Source: Saccharopolyspora indica | GTDB taxonomy: Bacteria > Actinomycetota > Actinomycetes > Mycobacteriales > Pseudonocardiaceae | Length of the DNA stretch: 64,000 bases | Direction: 5' to 3' | NCBI RefSeq assembly: GCF_027853965.1 | Contig: NZ_JAQGLB010000003.1 | Span: forward strand, 620,001 to 684,000 | Shown: positions 8,547 to 17,024 of the stretch, in pieces | Layout of the letters: each line of letters begins with the position of its first letter | How positions within the stretch are numbered: the stretch's first letter is position 1 | Notes under the pieces: model-generated | Database searches by the model: none | What the model saw: only the letters and a program-made list of their open reading frames with translations | What the model was told of the DNA's origin: nothing | Position numbers and translations under genes: made by a program

Positions 8547-9443
8547 CTAGCGCCGCACTTCGGCCGGTACCGCGGGGATCTTCGCCAGCGCCGACGGCAG
8601 CGCGTGCCCGACCAGACCGGCGAGGTGCTCGCGCAGCTCACCCAGCTTCGAGACGTCGATCCCGGTGTCGACGCCCTCGCGGTGGAACAGGTGGATCAGG
8701 TCGTCGGCGGCGATGTTGCCGGTGGCGCCCGGGGCGAAGGGGCAGCCGCCGAGGCCGCCGAGCGCGGCGTCGAACCGGCGGATGCCGCAGCGGTAGGCCT
8801 CCCAGGCGTTGGCGTCGGCCATGCCGTAGGTGCTGTGCAGGTGCAGGCCGATCCGCTCGATCGGGAACACGTCGCGCACGGCGGTGACCGCGCGGGTGAT
8901 GTCGCTGGGCGAGGCCGCGCCGATGGTGTCGGCGAGGTGCAGGACGTCGACGCCGATCCGCTCGTAGTGCCGGGCGACGCGCACCACGCGCTCCACCGGG
9001 GTGTCGCCGTCGAACGGGCACACGAACGCCGTCGCGATGCAGCCCTCGGTGCTCACCCCGGCGTCGTGCAGGATCTCCGCCGCGCGGGCCAGTCGCTGCA
9101 TCGCTTCTTCCGTGCTGACACCGGAATTCGACTCGCTGTGGCCTTCGCTGGCCGACATCACCAGCCGCGCGTGCTTCGCACCGGCCTCGACCGCGCGCTG
9201 CGCGCCGCGCTCGTTGAGCACGAGCGCGTGGAAGGTCGCGGGCCGCCCCGCGAGCCCGGTGACGACCTCGGCGGTGTCGGCCATCGTCGGCACCCGCTTC
9301 GGGCTGACGAACGAGCCGATCTCCAGGCTCTGGAAACCGGCCTCCACCAGCAGCTCGCCGAACCGGACCTTGTCCGCGGTGGGCACCACCACCGGCTCGA
9401 TCTGCAACCCGTCGCGCAGCGACACCTCGGTGATGAGCACCAT
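8547..9443 (-). CDS. Hydroxymethylglutaryl-CoA lyase family protein
   Basis: 298 aa from ATG 9443. It is a TIM-barrel lyase of the HMGL/DRE family: EVSLRDGLQIE carries the catalytic Arg-Asp pair, GLHLHSTYGMADAN carries the metal-binding histidines, and GGLGGCPFAPGATGN is the HMGL signature with the catalytic Cys. It cleaves a 3-hydroxy-3-methylacyl-CoA, giving acetyl-CoA or pyruvate plus a ketone or acid. The start codon shares one base with the stop of the CoA-transferase gene (TGATG), so the pair is translationally coupled. This suggests that the CoA-transferase activates a hydroxy-acid which this lyase then cleaves. HMG-CoA or citramalyl-CoA-like substrates are both possible. Confidence 0.9.
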   Translation of the reverse strand: MVLITEVSLRDGLQIEPVVVPTADKVRFGELLVEAGFQSLEIGSFVSPKRVPTMADTAEVVTGLAGRPATFHALVLNERGAQRAVEAGAKHARLVMSASEGHSESNSGVSTEEAMQRLARAAEILHDAGVSTEGCIATAFVCPFDGDTPVERVVRVARHYERIGVDVLHLADTIGAASPSDITRAVTAVRDVFPIERIGLHLHSTYGMADANAWEAYRCGIRRFDAALGGLGGCPFAPGATGNIAADDLIHLFHREGVDTGIDVSKLGELREHLAGLVGHALPSALAKIPAVPAEVRR

Positions 9444-10654
9444 CAGATCACTCCTTCGGTCCGCAGCTCGTCGGCCTGCTCGGGCGGGATGCCCAGTTCG
9501 TCGAGGACTTCGCCGGTGTGCGCGCCGAGTTCCGGGCCGAGCCAGCGGGTGCGGCCCGGTTCTTCGGAGAGCTTGGGCACGATGCCCGGGAACAGCACGT
9601 CGCGGGTCTGGTCCTGCTCGATGCGCACCGCGTGGCGCTCGTGCATGCCGCGCGCCGCGTAGTGCGGATCGGCCACGATGTCCGGCACGTCGTAGATGGG
9701 TCCACTGGGGACGGACGCGCCGGCGAGCAGCTCCAGGACCCGCGGGCTGTCCGCCGTCGCGGTCCAGGCGTTGATCGCCGCGTCGATCTCGTCGCTGCGC
9801 TCGACGCGGCCCGCGTTGGTCTGCAGCTGCGGGTCCTCGGCCAGGTCGGGCCGGTCGATCAGCCGCATGAGCCTGCCGAAGATGGCGTTGTTGTTGCCGC
9901 CGACGACCACGTACTTGCCGTCCGCGCACAGGTAGGTGTTGGACGGGACCACGCCGGGGATGGTCGGGCCGGTGGCCTCCCGGGTGACGCCGAAGGCGTC
10001 GAAGTCCGGCACCGAGGACTCCATGAGCGAGTAGATCGCTTCGTAGAGCGCGACGTCGACGGTCTCGCCCGGCCGGCCGGCGCGGCGGCTCAGCAGGCCC
10101 ATCAGCGCGCCGATCACCGCGTAGAGGCCGGCCACCGAGTCGGCCAGGCTGACCCCGGTGCGCACCGGCGGCAGGCCCGGGTAGCCGGTCAGGTGCCGCA
10201 CCCCGCCGAAGGCCTCGGCGACGCCGCCGAAGCCCGGGCGCTCCCGGTACGGGCCGGTCTGGCCGAAGCCGGAGATCCGCACCAGCACCGCTTCGGGGTT
10301 GACCGCGCGGATCTGCTCCGGGCCGAGGCCCCACTTCTCCAGGGTGCCGGGCCGGAAGTTCTCCAGGACGACGTCGGCACCGGCGATCAGCCGCCGTGCG
10401 ATGTCCTGCCCGCGCTCGGAGCGCAGGTCCAGGGTGATCGAGCGCTTGTTCCGGGCCATGGCGCGGAACAGCAGCGACACGTCACCGCCGTGCAGCCGCC
10501 AGTTGCGCAGCTCGTCGCCGGTGCGCGGGCGCTCGACCTTGATCACGTCGGCGCCGAACTCGGCCAGGATCCGGCCCGCGGTCGGCGCGGCGATGAAGTT
10601 GCCCAGCTCGACGACCCGGACCCCGGTCAGCGGGCCGTGTCCCGTGGACGTCAT
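9443..10654 (-). CDS. Class III CoA-transferase (CaiB/BaiF family)
   Basis: 403 aa from ATG 10654, with AGGAGAGG 5 bases upstream. Family motifs are LTGVRVVELGNFIAAPTAGR at the N-terminus, ADVIKVERPRTGDELR, LDLRSERGQDIARRL, ENFRPGTLEKWGLG and GETVDVALYEAIYSLM, where the Asp forms the glutamyl/aspartyl-CoA intermediate. It moves CoA between carboxylic acids. It is the first gene of a three-gene operon with the lyase and IclR genes. The substrate is inferred only as a hydroxylated di- or monocarboxylic acid. Confidence 0.92.
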   Translation of the reverse strand: MTSTGHGPLTGVRVVELGNFIAAPTAGRILAEFGADVIKVERPRTGDELRNWRLHGGDVSLLFRAMARNKRSITLDLRSERGQDIARRLIAGADVVLENFRPGTLEKWGLGPEQIRAVNPEAVLVRISGFGQTGPYRERPGFGGVAEAFGGVRHLTGYPGLPPVRTGVSLADSVAGLYAVIGALMGLLSRRAGRPGETVDVALYEAIYSLMESSVPDFDAFGVTREATGPTIPGVVPSNTYLCADGKYVVVGGNNNAIFGRLMRLIDRPDLAEDPQLQTNAGRVERSDEIDAAINAWTATADSPRVLELLAGASVPSGPIYDVPDIVADPHYAARGMHERHAVRIEQDQTRDVLFPGIVPKLSEEPGRTRWLGPELGAHTGEVLDELGIPPEQADELRTEGVI

Positions 10655-10752
10655 CGGGTCCTCTCCTGTTGTCACGTGCGATCTGCGGCAGGGCGATGTG
10701 CGCGCCCGTGGGCCACGAGGTGTCCGCCTCCGCGAGCCCTGCTGTGCCACTA

Positions 10753-10772
10753 TTTGGGAAACCCTTCCCAAA
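10753..10772. promoter_or_regulatory. Candidate IclR operator
   Basis: A perfect palindrome with 8-bp arms (TTTGGGAA, 4-base spacer ACCC, TTCCCAAA) lies 99 bp upstream of the CoA-transferase start. Its symmetry and position upstream of an operon ending in an IclR gene fit autoregulation. It is the only low-GC patch in this 280-bp gap. Confidence 0.6.
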
Positions 10773-10880
10773 ACTGACCAGCAGCGAACGTAGCCGCCCG
10801 GATCAGCCCGCACAAGGCCCGCTGCACGGGAAGTTCCGCATCGACTACCGGGCGATTCCGCACGATCACGCACGGCGACG

Positions 10881-10919
10881 AAAAAACGCCGTGAGCGGCG
10901 GTTGCCGCGCTCACGGCGT
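10881..10919 (-). terminator. Rho-independent terminator of the YjbR-family gene
   Basis: A perfect 12-bp stem (ACGCCGTGAGCG at 10886-10897, its complement at 10908-10919) is followed, on the minus strand, by six T's (10881-10886, the last shared with the stem). It lies 16 bp after the stop of the minus-strand YjbR-family gene. This is the only textbook intrinsic terminator with a U-tract in the window. Confidence 0.9.
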
Positions 10920-10934
10920 GCGGGAAGTGCGGAT

Positions 10935-11276
10935 TCAGCGCAGGGGGTTGGCCTCGACGAGCTCTTCGGGCGCGGAGAGGCGCCACGCCTCGTAGACCAG
11001 CTCTTCGAGCTCGTCGGCGGCGATCTTCGGCAGCTGCACCACGACCCAGCCGTAGCCGCCCGCGGTGAACTGGACCTCGAACACCTCGGGGCGCTCCGAG
11101 ACCAGGGCGATCTGCTCGGACAGGGTCTGCTTCAGCCCGACCGTCTTGGTGCGCGGCCAGTGGTAGCCGAAGCCCTTGCCGCGCACGCTGAAGGACGTGT
11201 AGTCCCGCCCCTCGCGCTGCTCGACGTCGGCGAGTCCTTCGATGATCCGGAAGAACCGGCTGCTGGCCACACCCAT
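10935..11276 (-). CDS. MmcQ/YjbR-family DNA-binding-like protein
   Basis: 113 aa from ATG 11276. The sequence (SFSVRGKGFGYHWPRTKT, VFEVQFTAGGYGWVVVQLPKI, DELEELVYEAWRLSAPEELVE) matches the MmcQ/YjbR family, small proteins with a double-stranded DNA-binding-like fold and no settled function. The gene stands alone with its own intrinsic terminator and diverges from the GntP permease gene. An ATG at 11309 would add 11 unconserved residues. Confidence 0.85.
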   Translation of the reverse strand: MGVASSRFFRIIEGLADVEQREGRDYTSFSVRGKGFGYHWPRTKTVGLKQTLSEQIALVSERPEVFEVQFTAGGYGWVVVQLPKIAADELEELVYEAWRLSAPEELVEANPLR

Positions 11277-11479
11277 GCCGACATCATCGCGCACCGCACC
11301 GACAGGCACCGCTCACGCCCTGCCGCGACGGTCTTGATCGCCGCGCCGCCGTGTGTATTCTGTGCCGGTCCGCCTTCGTCCCCGCCGGTAGAGCACAACT
11401 CTTCCCCGGCGCACGAGCGCTGCCCGCGGCAGAACTGGAGCCGACCTCGCGCCGGCCCCGACGAAATCGGATGTGTCCA

Positions 11480-12811
11480 ATGTCGGACATCGTTGTCTTC
11501 GCCAACACCGCGATCACCATCGTCGGTGTCGTGGTGCTCATCCTCCGGGTCAAGATCAGCCCGGCGATCGCGCTGGTGCTCGGCGCGATCTACCTGGGCC
11601 TGGTGTCGGGCCTGGGGCCGGAGCAGACGATCAAGTCGATCACCACCGGGTTCGGCGACCTGATGGCCGAGGTCGGGCTGCTCATCGCCTTCGGCGTGCT
11701 GCTCGGTTCGCTGATGGCCTCGCTGGGCGCGATCGAGCAGCTGGTCGATCGCCTGGTGCGCCTCTTCGGCCCGAAGACGCTGCCCTACGCCTTCGGCTCC
11801 ACGGTCGGCACCGTGCTGCAGTCGATCTTCGCCGACGTGCTGCTGGTGATCACCGCGCCGCTGGCCAGCCGGTTGTCCCGGCAGATCGGCCCGCACGGCG
11901 CGGCCCGGATGTGCGCGGCGATGGCGCTGGGCATCGAGGTCGGCCTGGTGTTCGTGGTGCCCGGCGTGGGCGCGGTCGCGCTGGCCGGGGTGCTGAACCT
12001 GCCGTTCGGCAAGATGTTCGTCTTCGGCCTCGTCACCGCCGTGTTCACCATCGTCACCACGCTGGCGCTGTTCACCGCGCTGGCCAAGCGCGGCCTGTGG
12101 AACCCGAAGCTGGACGAGACCGAGGAGCTGCCGGTCGCCGACGTCGAGCCCGCGGCGGACCGCCGGTTCCCGCCGCTGGCCCTGTCGCTGTCGCCGCTGC
12201 TGCTGGCGCTGGCGCTGATCGCCTTCGGGGCGATCGCCGAGATGATGGGCCTGACCTCGCCGGTGGTCGACTTCCTCGGCGACCCGGTCATCGCGCTGCT
12301 GATCGGCCTGGTCGGCGCGCTGGCCATCGCCCGCTGGAAGCTGCCCAAGGAGCAGACCGAAGCGGCGTTCAAGCGCGGGTTCCACGAGAGCGGGCAGATC
12401 CTGATCCTCACCGGCGTGGGCGGTTCGCTGGCGCAGACGGTCAAGGACGTCGGGCTCGGCGAGCTGCTGAAGGACTACTTCACCACCAACACCCTCGTCC
12501 CGCTGCTGCTGGTCTGGGCGGTCGCGGCGGTGCTGCACATCGCCGTCGGCTCGGTGGTGCTCGCCTCGATCACCGCGGCGGGCGTGCTGGGCCCGGTGAT
12601 GCCGATGCTGGGCATCGACCCGGTCTTCGTCGCCCTGGCCGCAGGTGCGGGCTCGCTGTTCGTCATCCACGCCACCAGCAACACCTTCTGGCTCCTGCAG
12701 ACCCTGCTGCCGCAGACCACCCGCGGCGCGCTGAAGTCGGTGACCCTCACCGTCTCGGCGGCCTCGGTCATCGCCATGATCCCGATCCAGCTGATGGCGT
12801 TCCTGTTCTGA
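11480..12811 (+). CDS. GntP-family gluconate/sugar-acid permease
   Basis: 443 aa, about 12-13 hydrophobic segments. The GntP pattern is clear: an N-terminal helix pair (VVVLILRVKISPAIALVLGA), EVGLLIAFGVLLGSLM, GSTVGTVLQSIFADVLLVIT, and C-terminal VGGSLAQTVKDVGL and HIAVGSVVLASITAAG. It imports gluconate-like sugar acids with protons. ATG 11480 is taken; ATG 11471 (adding MCP) is equally possible, and neither has a strong ribosome-binding site. A UxaA-type dehydratase two genes downstream fits a sugar-acid uptake and breakdown role. Confidence 0.88.
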   Translation: MSDIVVFANTAITIVGVVVLILRVKISPAIALVLGAIYLGLVSGLGPEQTIKSITTGFGDLMAEVGLLIAFGVLLGSLMASLGAIEQLVDRLVRLFGPKTLPYAFGSTVGTVLQSIFADVLLVITAPLASRLSRQIGPHGAARMCAAMALGIEVGLVFVVPGVGAVALAGVLNLPFGKMFVFGLVTAVFTIVTTLALFTALAKRGLWNPKLDETEELPVADVEPAADRRFPPLALSLSPLLLALALIAFGAIAEMMGLTSPVVDFLGDPVIALLIGLVGALAIARWKLPKEQTEAAFKRGFHESGQILILTGVGGSLAQTVKDVGLGELLKDYFTTNTLVPLLLVWAVAAVLHIAVGSVVLASITAAGVLGPVMPMLGIDPVFVALAAGAGSLFVIHATSNTFWLLQTLLPQTTRGALKSVTLTVSAASVIAMIPIQLMAFLF

Positions 12812-12852
12812 GCCCGGGTGCGTCGGCCGCACAGAGGTTTCGGCAGGTGATG

Positions 12853-12900
12853 GCCCGTGAGCGTTTTGTGGTGCTATAGCCCCACAAACCACTCACGGGC
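12853..12900. terminator. Long hairpin, CGTGAG type
   Basis: GCCCGTGAG at 12853-12861 pairs with CTCACGGGC at 12892-12900. The stem continues inward (TTTGTGG with CCACAAA) with two mismatches, giving about 18 paired bases. It lies between two same-strand genes (permease and GlxA-type regulator) and probably ends permease transcripts. A hairpin with the same outer CGTGAG arms lies at 44989-45036, so this may be a repeated element. Confidence 0.65.
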
Positions 12901-12936
12901 TTTGACCTGCAGCGGGTGCCGTAGGCTGGGCGGATC

Positions 12937-13845
12937 GTGCGACGCATCGTCTTCCTGCTGCTGCCGCGGCTGCACCTGCTCGACCTCGCCGGGCCCGCGC
13001 AGGTGTTCTCCACCGCGGCCAACCTCGGCCACGACTACGCGCTGTCCTACGTCGGGCAGGGCGAGAACGTGCTGAGCGCGCAAGGACTTCCGCTGCACGC
13101 GGGCACCGAGTGGCCGGAGCTGACCGCCGACGACCTGGTGCTGGTGCCCGGTTCGCGGGTGCCCGATCCACCGCACTGGCCGCGGCTGCACGCGGCCTCC
13201 GCCGAGCGGCTCCGCGCGCACCACGCCGCCGGTGGCGCAGTGGCCAGCGTGTGCTCCGGGGCCGACGCCCTGGGGCAGGCCGGGCTGCTGCACGAACGGC
13301 GCTGCACCACCCACCACGACCTGCAGGACGAGCTCGCGCGCCGGTACCCGACGGCGACCGTGGTGCGCGACGTGCTGTTCGTCGAGGACGGCCGGATCAC
13401 CACCTCGGCGGGCATCGCCAGCGGGATCGACCTCGCGCTGCACCTGGTCGCCACCGACCACGGCCCGGGAGCGGCGGCCAGGGTCGCGCGCGACATGGTC
13501 GTCTACGCCCGCCGCAACGGCGAGGACCAGCAGGACAGCGCGATGCTCCGCCACCGCGCGCACCTCAACGACGCGGTGCACCGCGTCCAGGACCTCATCG
13601 ACGCCCGCTTCGCCGACCCGCTGCCGCTGGCCGAGCTCGCCGCCGCCGGCGGCTGCAGCGAGCGCACGCTCACCCGCTCCTTCGCACGCGCCACGGGGCT
13701 CACGCCCCTGCGCTACCAGCAGGCGCTGCGCATCGAGCGCGCCGAGCACCTGCTCGCGCAGGGCGCGACCGCCGACGCCGCGGCGCGGGCGGTCGGTTTC
13801 ACCGACTCCCGCATGCTCCGCCGCCTGCGCGCCCGGGAGCGCTGA
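12937..13845 (+). CDS. GlxA-family regulator: DJ-1/PfpI domain plus AraC DNA-binding domain
   Basis: 302 aa. The N-terminal DJ-1/PfpI-like domain (RRIVFLLLPRLHLLDLAGPAQVF; AVASVCSGADALGQAGLL with the Cys elbow) is followed from about residue 215 by an AraC two-helix-turn-helix region (LAELAAAGGCSERTLTRSFARATGLTPLRYQQ, AARAVGFTDSRMLRRLRARE). GlxA-type proteins sense small molecules or redox state. GTG 12937 lies 9 bases after a -10-like TAGGCT (12922-12927), so the transcript is probably leaderless or nearly so. It sits between the sugar-acid permease and the UxaA-type dehydratase genes and may control them. Confidence 0.88.
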   Translation: MRRIVFLLLPRLHLLDLAGPAQVFSTAANLGHDYALSYVGQGENVLSAQGLPLHAGTEWPELTADDLVLVPGSRVPDPPHWPRLHAASAERLRAHHAAGGAVASVCSGADALGQAGLLHERRCTTHHDLQDELARRYPTATVVRDVLFVEDGRITTSAGIASGIDLALHLVATDHGPGAAARVARDMVVYARRNGEDQQDSAMLRHRAHLNDAVHRVQDLIDARFADPLPLAELAAAGGCSERTLTRSFARATGLTPLRYQQALRIERAEHLLAQGATADAAARAVGFTDSRMLRRLRARER

Positions 13846-13870
13846 CACCGGATCGGCGTACCCGTTCGCC

Positions 13871-13920
13871 GTGACATCCGGTGGTCGGCTGTTTAGCATC
13901 GGGTTCGCCACTTGGAAGTG
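13871..13920 (+). promoter_or_regulatory. Candidate promoter and operator of the sugar-acid dehydratase gene
   Basis: GTGACA (13871-13876), a 17-bp spacer and TAGCAT (13894-13899) form a sigma-70-like promoter. A partial palindrome CACTTGGAAGTG (13909-13920) lies just past the expected start of transcription, a usual place for a repressor site. Confidence 0.45.
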
Positions 13921-13936
13921 TCTTCACGATGATGAA

Positions 13937-15478
13937 GTGAGGGTGATCCGGTTGCCGTCGCTGGATGAGTTGGGATTCCGCCTGCACGCCGACGATTCGG
14001 TCCTCATCGCCCGCACCGACGTGGCCGCGGGCACCTACTCCGGAATTCACGTGCCCGCCGAGGTGCCGCGCGGGCACAAGCTGGCCACTGTGGACATCGC
14101 GGCGGGCGCACCGGTCCGCAAGTACGGCCAGATCATCGGTTTCGCGTCACGTCCGATCGCCGCGGGCGAGCACGTGCACACCCACAACGTGGACTACCAG
14201 GAGTTCCACCGGGAGCACGCGCACGGCGCCGACGTGGTGCCCACCGAGTACGTGCCGAGCGCGCAGCGCGCCACCTTCCAGGGCTTCGTGCGCCCCGACG
14301 GCCGGGTCGGCACCCGCAACTACCTCGCGGTGCTGACCTCGGTGAACTGCTCGGCGACCGCGGCGAAGATGATCGCCCGCCGGATCGAGGCCTCCGGCGT
14401 GCTCGACGACTACCCGAACGTCGACGGCGTCTGCCCGCTGACGCACACGCTGGGCTGCGGGCACAGCGGGCAGGGCAACGAGGGCTTCGAGGTGCTGCGC
14501 CGCGCGCTGCGCGGATACGCCGGGCACCCCAACCTCGCCGGGCTGCTGGTGATCGGCCTGGGCTGCGAGGTCAACCAGGTCAAGAGCCTGACCGAGGACC
14601 TGCGGCTGCCGCCGGGCATGCCCGTGCACGCCATGACCATCCAGGAGCTCGGCGGCACCAAGAAGACGGTGGCCGAAGGCGTGCGGCGGATCGAGGAGAT
14701 GCTGCCGGTGGCCAACGCCTACCAGCGGCAGACGGTGTCCGCGGACAAGCTCGTGCTGGCCATGGAGTGCGGTGGTTCCGACGCCTACTCCGGCATCACC
14801 GCCAACCCGGCGCTCGGCGCGGCGGCGGACCTGCTGATCCGGCACGGCGGCACCGCGGTGTTCGGCGAGACCACCGAGATCTACGGCGCCGAGCACCTGC
14901 TCACCCGGCGCGCGGTCAGCCGCGAGGTCGGCGAGAAGCTGGTGGAGCGGATCGCCTGGTGGGAGAAGCACGTCCAGATCGACGACAGCTCGATCAACAA
15001 CAACCCCTCCCCCGGCAACAAGGCGGGCGGGCTGACCACGATCCTGGAGAAGTCGCTGGGCGCGGCGGCCAAGGGCGGCACCACCAACCTCGTCGACGTC
15101 CTGCAGTACGCCGAGCCGATCACCGGCCACGGCCTGATGTTCATGGACACCCCCGGCTACGACCCGGTCAACGCCACCGGGCTGATCGCGGGCGGCGCGC
15201 AGCTGCTGTGCTTCACCACCGGCCGCGGCTCGGCGTTCGGCTGCAAGCCCGCGCCGAGCATCAAGCTGGCCACCAACACCCCGCTCTACGAGCGGATGAC
15301 CGACGACATGGACATCAACTGCGGTGTCATCGCCGACGGCGAGCTGACCGTCGCCGAGATGGGCGAGCAGATCTTCCAGCACGTCCTGCGGGTGGCCTCC
15401 GGCGAGGAGACCAAGAGCGAGGAACTCGGCTACGGCGAGGAGGAGTTCGTCCCCTGGCACCTGTCCACAGTGCTCTGA
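13937..15478 (+). CDS. UxaA-family altronate/galactarate-type dehydratase
   Basis: About 513 aa. An N-terminal SAF domain (residues about 15-85: DSVLIARTDVAAGTYSGIHV, KLATVDIAAGAPVRKYGQIIGF) joins the large D-galactarate/altronate dehydratase domain: GFVRPDGRVGTRNYLAV, CPLTHTLGCGHSGQGNEGFE, AMECGGSDAYSGITANPALG, MDTPGYDPVNATGLIAGGAQ, CFTTGRGSAFGCKPAPSIKL. The family removes water from a hexonic or aldaric acid to give a 2-keto-3-deoxy acid. The start is uncertain: GTG 13937, GTG 13943 and TTG 13952 are all in frame. With the GntP permease it suggests a sugar-acid route; the following KDG kinase or aldolase is not in the window. Confidence 0.9.
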   Translation: MRVIRLPSLDELGFRLHADDSVLIARTDVAAGTYSGIHVPAEVPRGHKLATVDIAAGAPVRKYGQIIGFASRPIAAGEHVHTHNVDYQEFHREHAHGADVVPTEYVPSAQRATFQGFVRPDGRVGTRNYLAVLTSVNCSATAAKMIARRIEASGVLDDYPNVDGVCPLTHTLGCGHSGQGNEGFEVLRRALRGYAGHPNLAGLLVIGLGCEVNQVKSLTEDLRLPPGMPVHAMTIQELGGTKKTVAEGVRRIEEMLPVANAYQRQTVSADKLVLAMECGGSDAYSGITANPALGAAADLLIRHGGTAVFGETTEIYGAEHLLTRRAVSREVGEKLVERIAWWEKHVQIDDSSINNNPSPGNKAGGLTTILEKSLGAAAKGGTTNLVDVLQYAEPITGHGLMFMDTPGYDPVNATGLIAGGAQLLCFTTGRGSAFGCKPAPSIKLATNTPLYERMTDDMDINCGVIADGELTVAEMGEQIFQHVLRVASGEETKSEELGYGEEEFVPWHLSTVL

Positions 15479-15535
15479 CAGCGGTGTCCGATTCCCGCCG
15501 GACACCGGCACTCGCCGCACCGCATGATCATCGTC

Positions 15536-16138
15536 ATGAGCAACGCAGACGACGTGCTGTTCGGCCACCTGCGCCGGACGAACGAGGACTTCGCCGACCT
15601 GGTGCGCTCGGTCGGGCCCGAGCAGTGGACCGCCCGGACGCCCTGCCCGGACTGGGACGTGCGCGCGCTCGTCAGCCACCTGGTGCAGGCGAACGTCATC
15701 TACCGGATGCTGCTGCGCGGCGGCAGCAGCGACCAGTTCCTGACGATCCGCGAGCACGACACCCTCGGCGCGGACCCGGCCGAGTCGTTCCGCGCCGCCG
15801 CGGCCGAGTGCCTGGCCACCTTCGCCGAAACCGGTGTCCTGGAACGGGAGGTCGACTACCCGTTCGGCCCGGCCGACGGCCGAAAGCTGCTCGGCCTGCT
15901 GATCGCCGACACCGTGGTGCACACCTGGGACCTCGCCCGCGCCATCGGCGCCCCGGAGGACCTGGATCCGCGGCTCGTCGAGTGGGTCGACGACAACTTC
16001 GAACGCCTCTACGCCGAGGTCGCCGAAGGCCCGCTCGACCCGGACTCCACGCACCGCCACTTCGCGGCGCCCTCGGTACCGGCCACCGCCGAAACCGACC
16101 AGCACCGCATGCTGCGCCGCATGGGCCGCGAGCCGTGA
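15536..16138 (+). CDS. TIGR03086-family metal-binding protein (DinB/MDMPI fold)
   Basis: 200 aa from ATG 15536 (ATG 15524 is an alternative). The four-helix pattern and motifs TPCPDWDVRALVSHLV (first metal His), ADTVVHTWDLARAIG (second and third ligand region) and the terminal HFAAPSVPA region match TIGR03086, related to mycothiol-dependent maleylpyruvate isomerase. Members are thiol-dependent or metal-binding enzymes of unknown substrate. It is convergent with the FGE gene and has no clear functional partner. Confidence 0.85.
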   Translation: MSNADDVLFGHLRRTNEDFADLVRSVGPEQWTARTPCPDWDVRALVSHLVQANVIYRMLLRGGSSDQFLTIREHDTLGADPAESFRAAAAECLATFAETGVLEREVDYPFGPADGRKLLGLLIADTVVHTWDLARAIGAPEDLDPRLVEWVDDNFERLYAEVAEGPLDPDSTHRHFAAPSVPATAETDQHRMLRRMGREP

Positions 16139-16145
16139 TCCGGGT

Positions 16146-17024
16146 TCAAGCGTCCTGGGCGCAGCGGAAGCCGGTGTTGCCGGTGGAGGTGTCAGGGGTC
16201 AAGCCCTGGCGGGCGGATACCCGGTAGCGGCGGCAGTACGAGTCGTGGCACAGGTAGGAGCCGCCCCGGGCGCTGCGACCGGGGCTGCCGGGGGCGAACC
16301 GGTCGGCGCACCACTCCCAGACGTTGCCGGTGGTGTTGTGCAGGCCGAAGGCGTTCGGTTCGAACGCGGTGACCGGGCAGGTGCCGCACCAGCCGTCGGA
16401 GCCGTCGTCGTGCTGCGGGAACGCGCCCTGCCAGACGTTCATCCGGTGCTCCCCGCCCGGTTCCCGCTCCTCGCCCCACGGGAACGGGCAGCCGGCGAGC
16501 CCACCGCGCGCGGCGTACTCCCACTCCGCCTCGGCCGGGAGACGCAGCCCGGACCACGCGCAGTACGCCTGCGCGTCGCTCCAGGACACGTGCACCACGG
16601 GATGATCGGCCCTTCCGTCCACATCGGACCCGGGACCTTCCGGGCGGTGCCAGTCGGCTCCCTCGACCTGGCGCCACCACGGGGCCGCCGCGACCCCGCG
16701 GGTCGGCGGGAAGTCGTCGGGCAGCAGGCCCGCGAACACGAAGGACCAGCCCCACCGCTCGGCCTCCGTGCGGTAGCCCGTGGCGGCGGCGAACTCGGCG
16801 AACTCCGCGTTGGAGACGGCGGTGCGGCTGATCCGGAACGGGTCGACCCGCACCGTCCGGACCGGCCCCTCCTCCGGGTAGGCGAGCTCGTCCTCGCTGC
16901 CCATCAGGAACGAGCCGCCGTCGAGCCGCACCATGCCCTCCGTCCGGGCGACAGCGGCGGGCGAGACGTCGACGGCCGTCGTGGACCGTCCCGCCGACGG
17001 TGCGCAGCAGGCCCGTTCAGTCAT
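16146..17024 (-). CDS. Formylglycine-generating enzyme (sulfatase maturation)
   Basis: 292 aa. It has the complete SUMF1/FGE fold: MVRLDGGSFLMGSEDELAYPEEGPVR near the N-terminus, TAVSNAEFAEFAAATGY, VVHVSWSDAQAYCAWSGLRLPAEAEWEYAARGG, NTTGNVWEWC and the active-site segment GGSYLCHDSYCRRYRVSAR. Cys259 and Cys264 match the copper-binding redox pair of human FGE. It oxidises the Cys in CxPxR of a sulfatase to formylglycine in the cytoplasm. The start (17024) overlaps the sulfatase stop by 8 bp, so it is made with its likely substrate. Confidence 0.95.
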   Translation of the reverse strand: MTERACCAPSAGRSTTAVDVSPAAVARTEGMVRLDGGSFLMGSEDELAYPEEGPVRTVRVDPFRISRTAVSNAEFAEFAAATGYRTEAERWGWSFVFAGLLPDDFPPTRGVAAAPWWRQVEGADWHRPEGPGSDVDGRADHPVVHVSWSDAQAYCAWSGLRLPAEAEWEYAARGGLAGCPFPWGEEREPGGEHRMNVWQGAFPQHDDGSDGWCGTCPVTAFEPNAFGLHNTTGNVWEWCADRFAPGSPGRSARGGSYLCHDSYCRRYRVSARQGLTPDTSTGNTGFRCAQDA

